Assembly (NCBI RefSeq): GCF_005145025.1
Contig: NZ_CP039695.1
Coordinates: forward strand, 3,395,501 to 3,459,500
Direction of reading: 5' to 3'
Length of the DNA stretch: 64,000 bases
DNA from: Novosphingobium sp. EMRT-2
Lineage (GTDB): Bacteria > Pseudomonadota > Alphaproteobacteria > Sphingomonadales > Sphingomonadaceae
Positions 25,201 through 32,775 of the stretch are shown here, one piece after another (the first letter of the stretch is position 1; each line of letters begins with the position of its first letter). The notes under the pieces were generated by a model, which saw only the letters and a program-made list of their open reading frames with translations, searched no databases and had not been told where the DNA came from. A program made the position numbers and the translations under genes.

Positions 25201-27881
25201 CCATGGCCAGCGTGACCGTGGTGGCTGCGCCCATCATCGCGACCAACGACACCGTTCCGACGGTCAATGGCGGCCAGGGTGGCGCGGGCGTGATCGACGT
25301 GCTGGGCAACGACACGCTGAACGGTGCGCCGGCCGACAAGGGCACGGTCACGATCTCGGTCGTCACGCCGGCCACGCCGATCAACGGTGGCGCCGTGCCG
25401 GTGCTCGATCCGGCCACGGGCCTGGTCAACGTGCCGGCGGATACCCCGGCGGGTACTTACACCATCGACTATCGCATCTGCGAGAAGCTGAATCCGACGA
25501 ACTGTTCGACGGCGAAGGTGACCGTGCCGGTCAGCGCCGGCCCGATCACGGCGAAGGATGACAGCGCCACCGGCATCAACGGGGCATCGGGCGCGACGAA
25601 CGTGGTCAACGTGCTGGGCGGCGATACCCGCAACGGCGCGGCCGCGACCCCAGCGACCGTCACCATCGGCCTTGCGCCGGGGGCGACGCTGCCGGCGGGG
25701 CTGGCGTTCGATACGGCCACGGGCGATGTCTCGGTCAAGCCGGGCACGCCGGCGGGCACCTACAGCTTCGACTACCAGATCTGCGAGAAGCTCAATCCCA
25801 CCAACTGCGCGACCGCCAAGGTCAGCGTCACGGTCATTCCCGCGCCCATCGTGGCGGTGGACGACACGGTTGCCGGCATCAACGGCGGTTCGGGCGCGGT
25901 CAACGTGCTGAACGCGCTGGGCGGCGATACGCTGAATGGCCAGCCGGCAACGGTGGCCACGGTCACGCTGGCACTCGTCAACGCGCTGCCTGCCGGCTTC
26001 ACGTTCGATCCGGCGACCGGCAACCTTAGTGTCGCGCCGGGCACGCGCGATGGTTCTTACGCCATCCCGTACCGGATCTGCGAGAAGCTGAACCCCACCA
26101 ACTGCGCCAGTGCGACGATGACGGTTACCGTGATCCCGCCGCGCAGCACGGTTTCGGGCATCGTCTATCTCGACGGCAACCTCAGCCGCACGCACGAAAG
26201 CAGCGAGGCGCTGCTGGAAGGCTGGGCCGTGGAAGTGGTGCGCGGCGGCGCGGTGGTTGGCACCACGCACACCGACGCCAAGGGCTTCTACAGCATTCCC
26301 GACCTGCTGAGCGGCGATGGCTATTCCATTCGCTTCCGCCATGCGGCGAGCGGGGTGGTCTATGGCCGGATCGACAGCGCGGTGCTGCCGGTCAACGCCA
26401 CGCTGGCCGACCAGAACATGCCGATCGATCCTTCGGGCGTGGTCTATGACTCGGTCACCCGCAGCCCGGTTCCCGGCGCGGTGGTGACGCTGGTGGACGA
26501 TGGCGGCGTGCCGCTGGCGGATGCCTGCTTCATCGATCCGGGCCAGGCACGCCAGGTCACGAGCGCCGATGGCCTCTACCGCTTCGACATCGTGGCGGGC
26601 GCGGCGGCCCAGTGCCCGGCGGCACGCACCGGCTATCACCTGAAGATCACGCCGCCTTCCGGCTATTCCGGGCCGGAATCGACGGTGATCGCGGCGCAGC
26701 AGGGCCTGTTCAATCCGGCTGGCCGCGGCACCCCGGCCCCCGTGGTGGCCAATGCCGGCGCGCCGCAGGCTTCGGACCCGACGACCTACTACCTCGGCTT
26801 CCTGCTGGGGCAGGGCGACGGCAACGTGGTGAACAACCACATTCCGCTCGATCCCTTCCTGTCGCGCACGCCGCTGATCGTCACCAAGACCAGCGATAAG
26901 CGCACCGCGAACGTGGGTGATCTGGTGCCTTACACCATCACCGTGCGCAACACCGAGGCGCTGACCCGCGCCGGGGTGGCGGTGGTCGACATCCTTCCGC
27001 CGGGCTTCCGCTATGTCGCGGGATCGGCGCGGGTGGAAGGCCTGCCGCTGGAGCCGGTGGCGAGCGACCGCGAACTCCGCTGGAACGGCCAGGTCGTGCC
27101 CGGCAACACCACGCTGACCTATCGCATCATCGCGGTGATCGGCGCGGGCGTGACCGAGGGGGATCGCGTGAACACCGCCGTCGCCCGAAGTGGAGCCGGA
27201 GCGGGCGCGGGTGGCTCGGACATCTCGAACCGGGCGCAGGCCGTGGTCTCGATCGTGCCGAGCACGCTGTTCGACTGCGCCGAAGTGATCGGCAAGGTCT
27301 ATGACGATCGCAACGGCAACGGTTACCAGGACGCAGGCGAACCGGGCATCCCGGCCGCGCGCCTCGCCACGGTGAACGGCCAGCTGGTGACGGCGGACGA
27401 CCATGGCCGCTACCACATCACCTGTGCCGCCGTGCCCAACGCGCTGATCGGCTCCAACTACGTGCTCAAGCTCGACACGCGGACGGTGCCGGAAGGCTAT
27501 GCGCCGACTACCGACAACCCGCAGTCGATCCGCCTGACGCGTGGCAAGATCAGCGAGTTGAACTTCGGCGTGCAGAAGGCGCGGGTGGTGGCGGTGGCCA
27601 TCGACGCCAGGGCCTTCGCGGCCGGGAGCGCCGACCTGCTGCCCGCCTTCGCCGCGCGGCTGGAAACCCTGAAGACGATCAAGGCTGCAAGGCTGGCGAT
27701 CCGGGCGACCTACACGGCCGCCGCCGGTGAACCCGCCGCAGTGATCGAGGCCCGCCTCGCCAACCTGCATGACCGGATCGGCGATGTGTTCCGCAACGGC
27801 TGGGACGGTCCGCCACCGGTGATCGAGATCGACATGATCGCCGCCGATGGCGCCCGCACCAGTGCTTCGGGACAGGAGTAA
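19236..27881 (+). CDS. Giant secreted DUF11/SdrD-B repeat surface protein with Cys-pair tandem repeats
   Basis: This 2881-residue protein has a Sec signal peptide (cleavage after AYA, about 27). Residues 29-1165 hold about eight DUF11-type beta-sandwich repeats, each opening with ADLxxxK or similar. An SdrD-B/Cna-B-like domain lies at 1166-1290 (GTVYADNNDNNVFNGGEG). Residues 1292-2302 are ten tandem repeats of about 101 residues, each ending ICEKLNPTNCATA or a variant with two cysteines. More Cna-B-like domains (2303-2545), a DUF11 domain (2547-2680), another SdrD-B domain (GKVYDDRNGNGYQDAGEPG) and a degenerate OmpA-like tail (2785-2881) follow. It is probably a long cell-surface or outer-membrane-associated adhesin. 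The barrel gene begins 5 bases after its stop, so the pair likely acts together. Its role is not established. Confidence 0.85.
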   Translation: MKYLKSIAVIRVIVGLYVFLLGGMAYAADLQISQYSADPDPIGASAQATFTVTVANNSVSAVSNAVVTIGVPGRFSVSGAPGSIPSYCTLSGAPGSQTLTCTLATLPGGGVANARTFSFTATAQTPGASSSTATIAAAGNTDSNPGNDSLTITPTVRAGADIALVKAGSASSVPAGDILSYTLTATNNGPNTTAAIRVVDNLPAASDFQFQSATGSGWTCNLSGTTLTCDYSGSAPAVGGSFPVITISGKITKNTAGTISNIAAVSITDPLVLDPATGNNISNTVVTNVEAGADLQAIKSMTSTITVGQSGSIVLSIRNTGPQTTPAGTKIADTIDGSLAIGTLPSGCARSGQTVTCTAASIAATGQVDFVIPVTGASATSGVLTNTAHVTPPSGFTDPDTSNNDASAPFQVVLPNADLELYSKSKSPSPVAPGADITSTIIVRNLGPSVASWTPSTPIRVTDTLSADETYVSVSGNWSCSVSGVVVTCQTTDSGTLQVGDLLYLTLVTKAGSGVDTDVVNTACTDRTAGSAHTPSSPSSPTGNDCRSAGVRSTTKAADISIAKDMSLSPSGGWTHNLTVANTDNSYYIRLRVSNAAGGDLARTVYVTDAIPDFITSGSYVTAVNQNSISSGSMSYNQWNGLVSWSLSNLAAGATETLVIRVDRPFESGSYTNFASVFSPDTTETNNANNSDSANFSVGAVADMTVNSKSVTPDPVRVGVPATYIISVRNDGANPADNVQVVDVIDPARFQITGTPTTTKPGASCSVVPSTGTVTCAMGQFARTEVRQISIGVLPKYPFGSETVATLPVTQANKATVTTSTLDANGGSDPNAGNNAFTLNHTVNGPSFDLAVTKTESDPVNDDPVRFDETLNYDIRVSNYGPSRATNVIVTDIPSPPAGLTTTLQSVTVNPVAANGGLSLQAAPNAGCVPSGATYVCRIDASNTDANYLDPSRQVVFRLVFAIGGTPPSAPVTYSNAAEVTSAEQPVWNGAGADAQTVNNRAVQTTTIRPSTDLQIVSKTRSGALMRNVNEPVEFTIRFRNNGPSTATRVRVTDVLPAGFVYAASPAPSTAIPGGSGASVSGLNCSGTTTITCDIDGSFPVGAAHAVDLKVRAKAQGPYSGALSPMDATDTATITPGLDGSGDPLSEDADNTNNSQSAVVQIKPSSIAGTVYADNNDNNVFNGGEGIAGVTLSLTGTDIYGNAVAATAITNASGAFAFDVLPPSDAAGYTIVETQPANFYDLNETAGSAGGTVNNAVRGNTPAENTIGGIVLAAQTAATGYLFQDHANAVIVATNDDPPAVNGATGQTNIVNAFANDTFNNAAIDPAKIVATIVTPATNAGVTMDTATGLVSVAPGTPAGTYTIDYCICDKADAATCASARVTVVVTAPPIVATNDTISGINGATGATDVLSALTGDTVNGAAATTGAVTISVAAGSTVPSVLTFDPATGKVSVHADTPAGTYSFNYQICEALNPANCAIATETVSVVAGSIAAVNDSAAGINGAAGAANVLNVLTGDTRNGAAATTGTVTIAVAPGSAVPSELTFDTATGAVSVKPGTPAGTYLFNYRICETINPTNCATAEARVTVVAGVIAAANDTVGGVNGTLGGSNVLNVLAGDTLNGAPATTSTVAITLAPGATVPSGLAFDPATGNVSVAPNTPAGTYHFDYRICEKLNPTNCSIATATVTVVAAPITADDDASSPVTGATGAADVVDALEGDALNNAQAKLADVTMTVVTPATAVGGNPVPVLDTATGKASVPAGTPSGTYTIDYRICEKLNPANCATARITVPVTAAAITAGNDSATGINGAAGAAGVLNVLSDDRLNGVAVTTGTVSIAVAAGSSVPPVLTFDPATGAVSVKPGTPAGPYHFDYTICEKLNPTNCATATASVTVVAAPIVATPDSATGINGASGGTGVLNVLGGDTLNGVAATTGTVTIAVASGSSVPAALTFDPATGAVSVKPGTPAGTYSFDYTICEKLNPTNCATAMASVTVVAAPIIATNDTVPTVNGGQGGAGVIDVLGNDTLNGAPADKGTVTISVVTPATPINGGAVPVLDPATGLVNVPADTPAGTYTIDYRICEKLNPTNCSTAKVTVPVSAGPITAKDDSATGINGASGATNVVNVLGGDTRNGAAATPATVTIGLAPGATLPAGLAFDTATGDVSVKPGTPAGTYSFDYQICEKLNPTNCATAKVSVTVIPAPIVAVDDTVAGINGGSGAVNVLNALGGDTLNGQPATVATVTLALVNALPAGFTFDPATGNLSVAPGTRDGSYAIPYRICEKLNPTNCASATMTVTVIPPRSTVSGIVYLDGNLSRTHESSEALLEGWAVEVVRGGAVVGTTHTDAKGFYSIPDLLSGDGYSIRFRHAASGVVYGRIDSAVLPVNATLADQNMPIDPSGVVYDSVTRSPVPGAVVTLVDDGGVPLADACFIDPGQARQVTSADGLYRFDIVAGAAAQCPAARTGYHLKITPPSGYSGPESTVIAAQQGLFNPAGRGTPAPVVANAGAPQASDPTTYYLGFLLGQGDGNVVNNHIPLDPFLSRTPLIVTKTSDKRTANVGDLVPYTITVRNTEALTRAGVAVVDILPPGFRYVAGSARVEGLPLEPVASDRELRWNGQVVPGNTTLTYRIIAVIGAGVTEGDRVNTAVARSGAGAGAGGSDISNRAQAVVSIVPSTLFDCAEVIGKVYDDRNGNGYQDAGEPGIPAARLATVNGQLVTADDHGRYHITCAAVPNALIGSNYVLKLDTRTVPEGYAPTTDNPQSIRLTRGKISELNFGVQKARVVAVAIDARAFAAGSADLLPAFAARLETLKTIKAARLAIRATYTAAAGEPAAVIEARLANLHDRIGDVFRNGWDGPPPVIEIDMIAADGARTSASGQE
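23109..26141 (+). repeat. Ten tandem ~303-bp repeats inside the giant surface gene
   Basis: The ten units start about 300-312 bases apart (for example 23109, 23409, 24630, 24933). Each encodes a NDxxxGINGxxG opening, a TFDPATGxVSVxPGTPAGTY block and an ICEKLNPTNC ending. Units 5 and 8 carry a VTPAT...VPVLD variant with a few extra residues. Units 6 and 7 are nearly identical at the DNA level in their second halves. Such arrays expand and contract by recombination. Confidence 0.9.
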
Positions 27882-27886
27882 GACCA

Positions 27887-30800
27887 ATGAACCGCAAGAC
27901 CATCCTGGCCCCGCAGTCCGCGTTCAAGGCGCGCCACGCGGCCCTGCTCGCCAGCGTTTCGGCGCTGGCCGGGCTGGGGATCGCCAGTCCCGCCTTCGCC
28001 GCCGCGCATGCCAGCCCGATTGCGTCGCAGGCTGATTTCGCCCGCCTTTCCCGGTTGGCGATTGACGCCAGCCTGACCGACCAGCGGGTTCTGCCGGGGG
28101 TGTCGGCGCGCCTGGCAGAACTCTCGGCGGGCGTGCTCCCGATCGCGCCCATGCCGGTCCTTTCGGCAGGGCTGGTCGGCTCGGAAAGCACCGTGCGGCG
28201 CGGCGATGCGGCGCTGTTCCTAGGCTATAGCAACTATCCGGCCTTCATCGCCCGCGCCGAGCTGCGTGTTTTCGCGCCGGATGCGCCGCTCTCGGGGCCG
28301 CCGCACGCGGTGGTGGAAGCCGATCGCAACGGCCTGATCCGCTGGACGCCAAGCACTTATGCGGGCGATGCCATGCGCTTCGTCTATCGCGTCTATGACC
28401 GTGACGGAAGGTACGACGAGACCGCGCCGCAGCCGCTGACGGTGTTGTCGGCGGTGCACATGCTCCCCGCCGAGCCGGTGGCCCGTGCCGATTTCGGCCA
28501 GATTGACAGCGCCGCGATCCGCCAGCTTCCGCTCGATGGTGCGCAGGCGGTGGCGGTGGAAGGCCAGACGTCCGCGCCCGATCAACTCGTGCGCGTCGCC
28601 GGCCAGATCGCGCCGGCCGACGCCGCCGGGCGCTTCGCAGCCGTTCAACTGCACCCGGCCGGCTGTGGCGCGGTCGCGGTCAGCGTGACAGGTCCGTGCG
28701 GCGAAAGCACGATCCAGCACGTCGTGCCCGATCCGGCGCAGAGCTTGCCCGCAACCGCGATGGGGGCCGGCGATGGCCTGAGCATCGCCATGGCCGATCC
28801 ACAGACGGATGCGGTCGCCACTGCGTCGATCGCGGCCGACAACCCTTACGCTATCCGCGTGCGGACCGATGCCGCGCGGGTCGATCCCGTGCTGGCGGCC
28901 GGGCTGGTCGAAAGCGAGCGGGCGGTGGTGCGCGGGAGGGACGCGACGTTCATCCGCTATACCAACTATCCCGCGATGGTGGCTCGTGGCGAGGTGCGGA
29001 TTTTCCGCGCCGATGCCTCGCCCGATGGCACGCCGCTGGCGGTCGTGCCGGCCGACCGCGACGGCGTTGCGCGCTGGACGCCGGGCGCGGATGCCGAGGG
29101 CGATCTTTTCTATGTCTATCGCGTCTATGACCGCGACGGCCAGTTCGACGAGACCGCGCCGCAGGAACTGACCGTGGTGGATACCCCGTTCGAGGGCAGT
29201 CCGCCGCCGCGCCCGCTGTTCGGATCGCGCGACGAGGCGGCGGTGCGCAACATCCCGTTCGGACGCACCGCGACGGTGACGGTCACCGGCCACGCGGATG
29301 CAGAGGAAGTGGTGCGCGTAGGCGGGCAGATGATCCCGCTCCAGTCCGACGGGCGCTTCGTCAGCCAGCAGATCGTCGCGCGCGATGCGCGGCAGGTCTG
29401 GGTGACGGTGGGGCAAGGCGAACAGACCCGATTCACCGCGATGCGCGACATCGGTGTGAAGCAAAGCGACTGGTTCATCGTCGGCCAGGGCGATCTGACC
29501 TTCGTTTCCTCCAAGGGCAACGGCCCGGCGGTGGAAGTCAGCGGCGATCCGATCGCGGCGGGCGAGCACGTGACCGGCCGCGCGGCGTTCTACGCCAAGG
29601 GCACGTTCGCCAGCGGATGGAAGGTGACGAGTTCGCTCGACACCGGCGAAACGCTGCTCAAGGACCTGTTCAGCAACCTCGACCGCAAGGACCCGCGCCA
29701 GTTGCTGCGCCGGCTCAATTCCAACGAATACTACACGACCTATGGCGACGATTCCGCGCTGGTCGAGGATGCGCCGACGCAAGGGCGGTTCTACCTGAAA
29801 GTGCAGAAGGACCGCTCCAGCCTGCTGATCGGCAACTACGTCGCCGATATCCGCCAGGCGGAACTGGCGCAGCTCAATCGCGGCACGTTCGGCGCGATCG
29901 CGAGCCACCAGAGCGTGAAGACCACCAGCTTTGGCGAAAGCAGGCTGCAGGTCACAGCGTTCGCGTCCGATCCCGGCACGATCCCCGGCCGCGACGAGTT
30001 CCGGGGGACGGGCGGTTCGCTCTATTACCTCCAGCGCCGCGACGTGACCGTTGGGTCGGAACGGCTGGCGGTGGAAGTGCGCGACCGGATCACCGGCGTG
30101 GTGCTTTCGCGCCGCAGCCTGCAGGCGCAGGAAGACTACAGCATCGATTACTTCCAGGGGCGGCTCACGCTGCTCCAGCCGCTTTCGTCCTATGCCGCCG
30201 GCAGTGCGACGGTGCGCGATGGCACGGCTTCGGCGGGCGTGCCGGTGCTGGTCGCCAACTACGAATATACCCCGGCGGTGGGCGACGTGGGCGGCTATAC
30301 CGTGGGTGGCCGCGCCGCCGCGTGGATCGGCGATACGGTGCGCCTGGGCGTGACCGGCCAGCGTGAGACCACCGGCACCGCGGATCAGACGCTGCTGGGC
30401 ACGGACGCCACCGTGCGGCTGCACCCCGGCACCTATGTGAAGGCGGAAGTCGCGCAGACCGAAGGACCGGGTTTCGGTCAGTCGAACTCGGTCGATGGCG
30501 GCCTGACCTTCACCAATTATGGCGCGACCGGCAGCGCCAACGTGAAGGCCATGGCCTATCGCGCGGAAGTGGCGGTTAACTTTGCGGAACTGGCGGGCGG
30601 CAAGCCTGCGGATGCCGGCGCTGTGGCCGGAGCCGGCGTCGATAAGGGCAAGCTCTCCGCCTGGTTCGAGCATCTCGACGCAGGCTTCGGCGCCAACGCG
30701 CAACTGACGGCGAGCGCCACCGAGCGCTGGGGCGCGCAACTGGCGCTGCCGATCGGCACCCGCACCGCGCTGGCGGCCAAGGTCCAGCATCTGCGCACCG

Positions 30801-32185
30801 ACGCCGCCGGCAGCCGCACGGTCGGTTCGGCGGACGTGACGCAGCGCCTGGGTGGCGGTTTCACGCTGGCCGGCGGGCTGCGCTATAGCCAGGAAGCGGT
30901 CGGGCTGGTCTATAACAGCACAGAAAGCGGCAAGCGTACCGATGCCGCGCTGCAACTGGGCTACAAGCCGGAGCAGGGCAAGTGGTCGGTCTATGGTTTC
31001 GGGCAGGCGACGCTGGACCGCGACGCCGGGCGGCGCGGCAACAACCGCGTCGGGCTGGGCGGCAAGGTGGAGCTTTCTGACCGGCAGTCGCTGGCGGCCG
31101 AAGTCTCCGAAGGCAACGGCGGGCTGGGCGCGAGCGCCACGCTCAACCATCGCTATGGCCGGGGCTCGGAAACCTATCTGGGCTATGCGCTGATCACCGA
31201 CCGCGTCGATCAGGGGCTTGAGCCTTCCACTAGCTTTGCGCGCACCAATCGCGGCACGCTGACGCTGGGCGCGCGGCACCGGTTTTCCTCCGCGCTGTCG
31301 ATCCACGGCGAAAACAAGCTGGGCCACGGCGGCACCGCGCCAAGCCTGACGCGCGGCTTCGGGCTGGACTGGACGCCCACGGAGCGCTGGTCGTTCTCCG
31401 GCTCGTTCGAGAACGGCCATATCGACGACGTGGCGACCGGCCGCTTCCGTCGCACCGCCGCCACGTTCGGCGTGGCCTATACCAGCAAGGGCGTGCAGTT
31501 CGGCACAAATGTCGAAGGTCGGTTCGAGCGCGGTGCGGGGCGCAGCCAGAACGTATGGCTGTTCCGCAATCACGCCTCGGTCATGATCAACCCGGACTGG
31601 CGCGCGCTGGCGCGGCTGAACTTCGCCATCGCGGACAACACCACGGCCGATGTCAACGCCGCCGACTATGTCGAAGGCACGATCGGCTTCGCCTATCGCC
31701 CGGTGGCGAACGACCGGCTCAACCTGCTGACGCGCTATACCTACCTCAAGGACATGGGGCCGGTGGGGCAGGTGACGCAGGGCGGGCAGATCGGCAGCCC
31801 CAAGCAGAAGAGCCAGATCTTCGCGATTGACGCGAACTACGATCTGACGCGCACGCTGACGCTGGGCGGCAAGTATGCCTTCCGCAAGGGCAGCGTCTCG
31901 CTCACGCGCGACAGCGATACCTATGTCACCAGCAACACCTGGCTGGGCGTGGCGCGGATCGACTGGCGGCTGGTGCGGCAATGGGACGTGCTGGTCGAAG
32001 GACACTACCTGTCCGCCGACCGCGCGGGCGATCACCGCTGGGGCGGTCTGGCGGCGGTCTATCGCCATCTGGGCAACAACGCGAAGGTCGGCGTGGGCTA
32101 CAGCTTCTCCGACTTTTCCAGCGACCTTTCGAACCAGAGCTACACGAGCAAGGGCGTGTTCGTGAACCTGCTGGGCAAGTTCTGA
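27887..32185 (+). CDS. Large outer-membrane beta-barrel protein paired with the repeat surface protein
   Basis: This 1432-residue protein has a signal peptide (cleavage after SPAFA, about 38). Two related segments open LVGSEST (about 96) and LVESERAV (about 340), each ending VYRVYDRDG...DETAPQ. A central region has NSNEYYTTYGDDSALVED and FYLKVQKDRSSLLIGNY (about 615-650). From about 800 the sequence alternates short beta-strands and glycine turns and ends VFVNLLGKF; a terminal Phe is the outer-membrane barrel assembly signal. The ATG is 5 bases after the upstream stop with AGGAG overlapping that stop, so the two are translationally coupled. It may anchor, export or display the giant protein; no known secretion family was recognised. 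Confidence 0.82.
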   Translation: MNRKTILAPQSAFKARHAALLASVSALAGLGIASPAFAAAHASPIASQADFARLSRLAIDASLTDQRVLPGVSARLAELSAGVLPIAPMPVLSAGLVGSESTVRRGDAALFLGYSNYPAFIARAELRVFAPDAPLSGPPHAVVEADRNGLIRWTPSTYAGDAMRFVYRVYDRDGRYDETAPQPLTVLSAVHMLPAEPVARADFGQIDSAAIRQLPLDGAQAVAVEGQTSAPDQLVRVAGQIAPADAAGRFAAVQLHPAGCGAVAVSVTGPCGESTIQHVVPDPAQSLPATAMGAGDGLSIAMADPQTDAVATASIAADNPYAIRVRTDAARVDPVLAAGLVESERAVVRGRDATFIRYTNYPAMVARGEVRIFRADASPDGTPLAVVPADRDGVARWTPGADAEGDLFYVYRVYDRDGQFDETAPQELTVVDTPFEGSPPPRPLFGSRDEAAVRNIPFGRTATVTVTGHADAEEVVRVGGQMIPLQSDGRFVSQQIVARDARQVWVTVGQGEQTRFTAMRDIGVKQSDWFIVGQGDLTFVSSKGNGPAVEVSGDPIAAGEHVTGRAAFYAKGTFASGWKVTSSLDTGETLLKDLFSNLDRKDPRQLLRRLNSNEYYTTYGDDSALVEDAPTQGRFYLKVQKDRSSLLIGNYVADIRQAELAQLNRGTFGAIASHQSVKTTSFGESRLQVTAFASDPGTIPGRDEFRGTGGSLYYLQRRDVTVGSERLAVEVRDRITGVVLSRRSLQAQEDYSIDYFQGRLTLLQPLSSYAAGSATVRDGTASAGVPVLVANYEYTPAVGDVGGYTVGGRAAAWIGDTVRLGVTGQRETTGTADQTLLGTDATVRLHPGTYVKAEVAQTEGPGFGQSNSVDGGLTFTNYGATGSANVKAMAYRAEVAVNFAELAGGKPADAGAVAGAGVDKGKLSAWFEHLDAGFGANAQLTASATERWGAQLALPIGTRTALAAKVQHLRTDAAGSRTVGSADVTQRLGGGFTLAGGLRYSQEAVGLVYNSTESGKRTDAALQLGYKPEQGKWSVYGFGQATLDRDAGRRGNNRVGLGGKVELSDRQSLAAEVSEGNGGLGASATLNHRYGRGSETYLGYALITDRVDQGLEPSTSFARTNRGTLTLGARHRFSSALSIHGENKLGHGGTAPSLTRGFGLDWTPTERWSFSGSFENGHIDDVATGRFRRTAATFGVAYTSKGVQFGTNVEGRFERGAGRSQNVWLFRNHASVMINPDWRALARLNFAIADNTTADVNAADYVEGTIGFAYRPVANDRLNLLTRYTYLKDMGPVGQVTQGGQIGSPKQKSQIFAIDANYDLTRTLTLGGKYAFRKGSVSLTRDSDTYVTSNTWLGVARIDWRLVRQWDVLVEGHYLSADRAGDHRWGGLAAVYRHLGNNAKVGVGYSFSDFSSDLSNQSYTSKGVFVNLLGKF

Positions 32186-32202
32186 TGCGGGGGAGAGCGG
32201 GG

Positions 32203-32775
32203 ATGAATACCATGCGTTCATGGATCGCGGCCGGCTTCGTGCTGGCGGGCTGCCAGATGGCGCCCATGCTCGCGGCGCCCGCGCAAGCCGCGCCGGTCGA
32301 GCAGTTGCGCTGCATCGACGACCGGCTGAACGAGCGCCAGCGCGCGGATATCGCCGGGCTGTTCGCGCAGCAGCCGGATGATCCCGCCGGTCATGTAAAG
32401 ACCGCCCAGGGATCGGTCGCCGCATCGCGCGACATGACCCTGGCGCTGGCCAGTTGCGCCGCGCGGTTCGGCTGGAGCAGGGCGGCGCAGGACGCGGCGT
32501 CGCGCTATCTGGTGGACATTGCGCGCCTGGCGCGGATCGCGGTCGATCGGGGCGTGCCCTGGAGCGCGACGATGGAGCGGCATGCGCCGCTTGCCGTAAA
32601 GCGCCTGCCCGATGGGGCCGAGGTGGAAGGGCATCTGCGCGCGCAGATCGTCGCGGGCGCGGTCGCCAATGGCAACGGCGCGATCAGCGCGGCGCAGGGA
32701 GACGATGTGATCGCCTATCTGCGCGGCTGGCGCGAAGTGGAGCGTGCGCGCGGGGCCTTCGCCGGCGTGAAATGA
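32203..32775 (+). CDS. Small exported protein of the surface operon, unknown function
   Basis: This 190-residue protein starts 17 bases after the barrel gene with GGGGGAG before the ATG; an earlier in-frame ATG at 32185 overlaps the barrel stop. The N-terminus looks like a lipoprotein signal (VLAGC, Cys 17), but AQA at about 33-35 could instead be a normal Sec cleavage site. Residues 38-190 are helical and alanine-rich with no recognised family. It is the last gene of the three-gene surface operon and ends directly against the convergent tag gene. Confidence 0.7.
   Translation: MNTMRSWIAAGFVLAGCQMAPMLAAPAQAAPVEQLRCIDDRLNERQRADIAGLFAQQPDDPAGHVKTAQGSVAASRDMTLALASCAARFGWSRAAQDAASRYLVDIARLARIAVDRGVPWSATMERHAPLAVKRLPDGAEVEGHLRAQIVAGAVANGNGAISAAQGDDVIAYLRGWREVERARGAFAGVK

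Noticed and set aside
23109..26141. Regularly spaced repeats considered as a CRISPR-like array.
   Set aside because: The 303-base units are fully in frame and protein-coding, with no short repeat/spacer pattern and no cas genes.
23370..27887. A 1505-codon minus-strand frame (and an 905-codon one at 20376-23093) inside the giant surface gene.
   Set aside because: Low-complexity Arg/Gly/Asp product, no ribosome site, antisense to a clear exported repeat protein.
28220..32425. A 1401-codon minus-strand frame opposite the barrel protein.
   Set aside because: Shadow frame: no domains, composition typical of antisense in GC-rich DNA.
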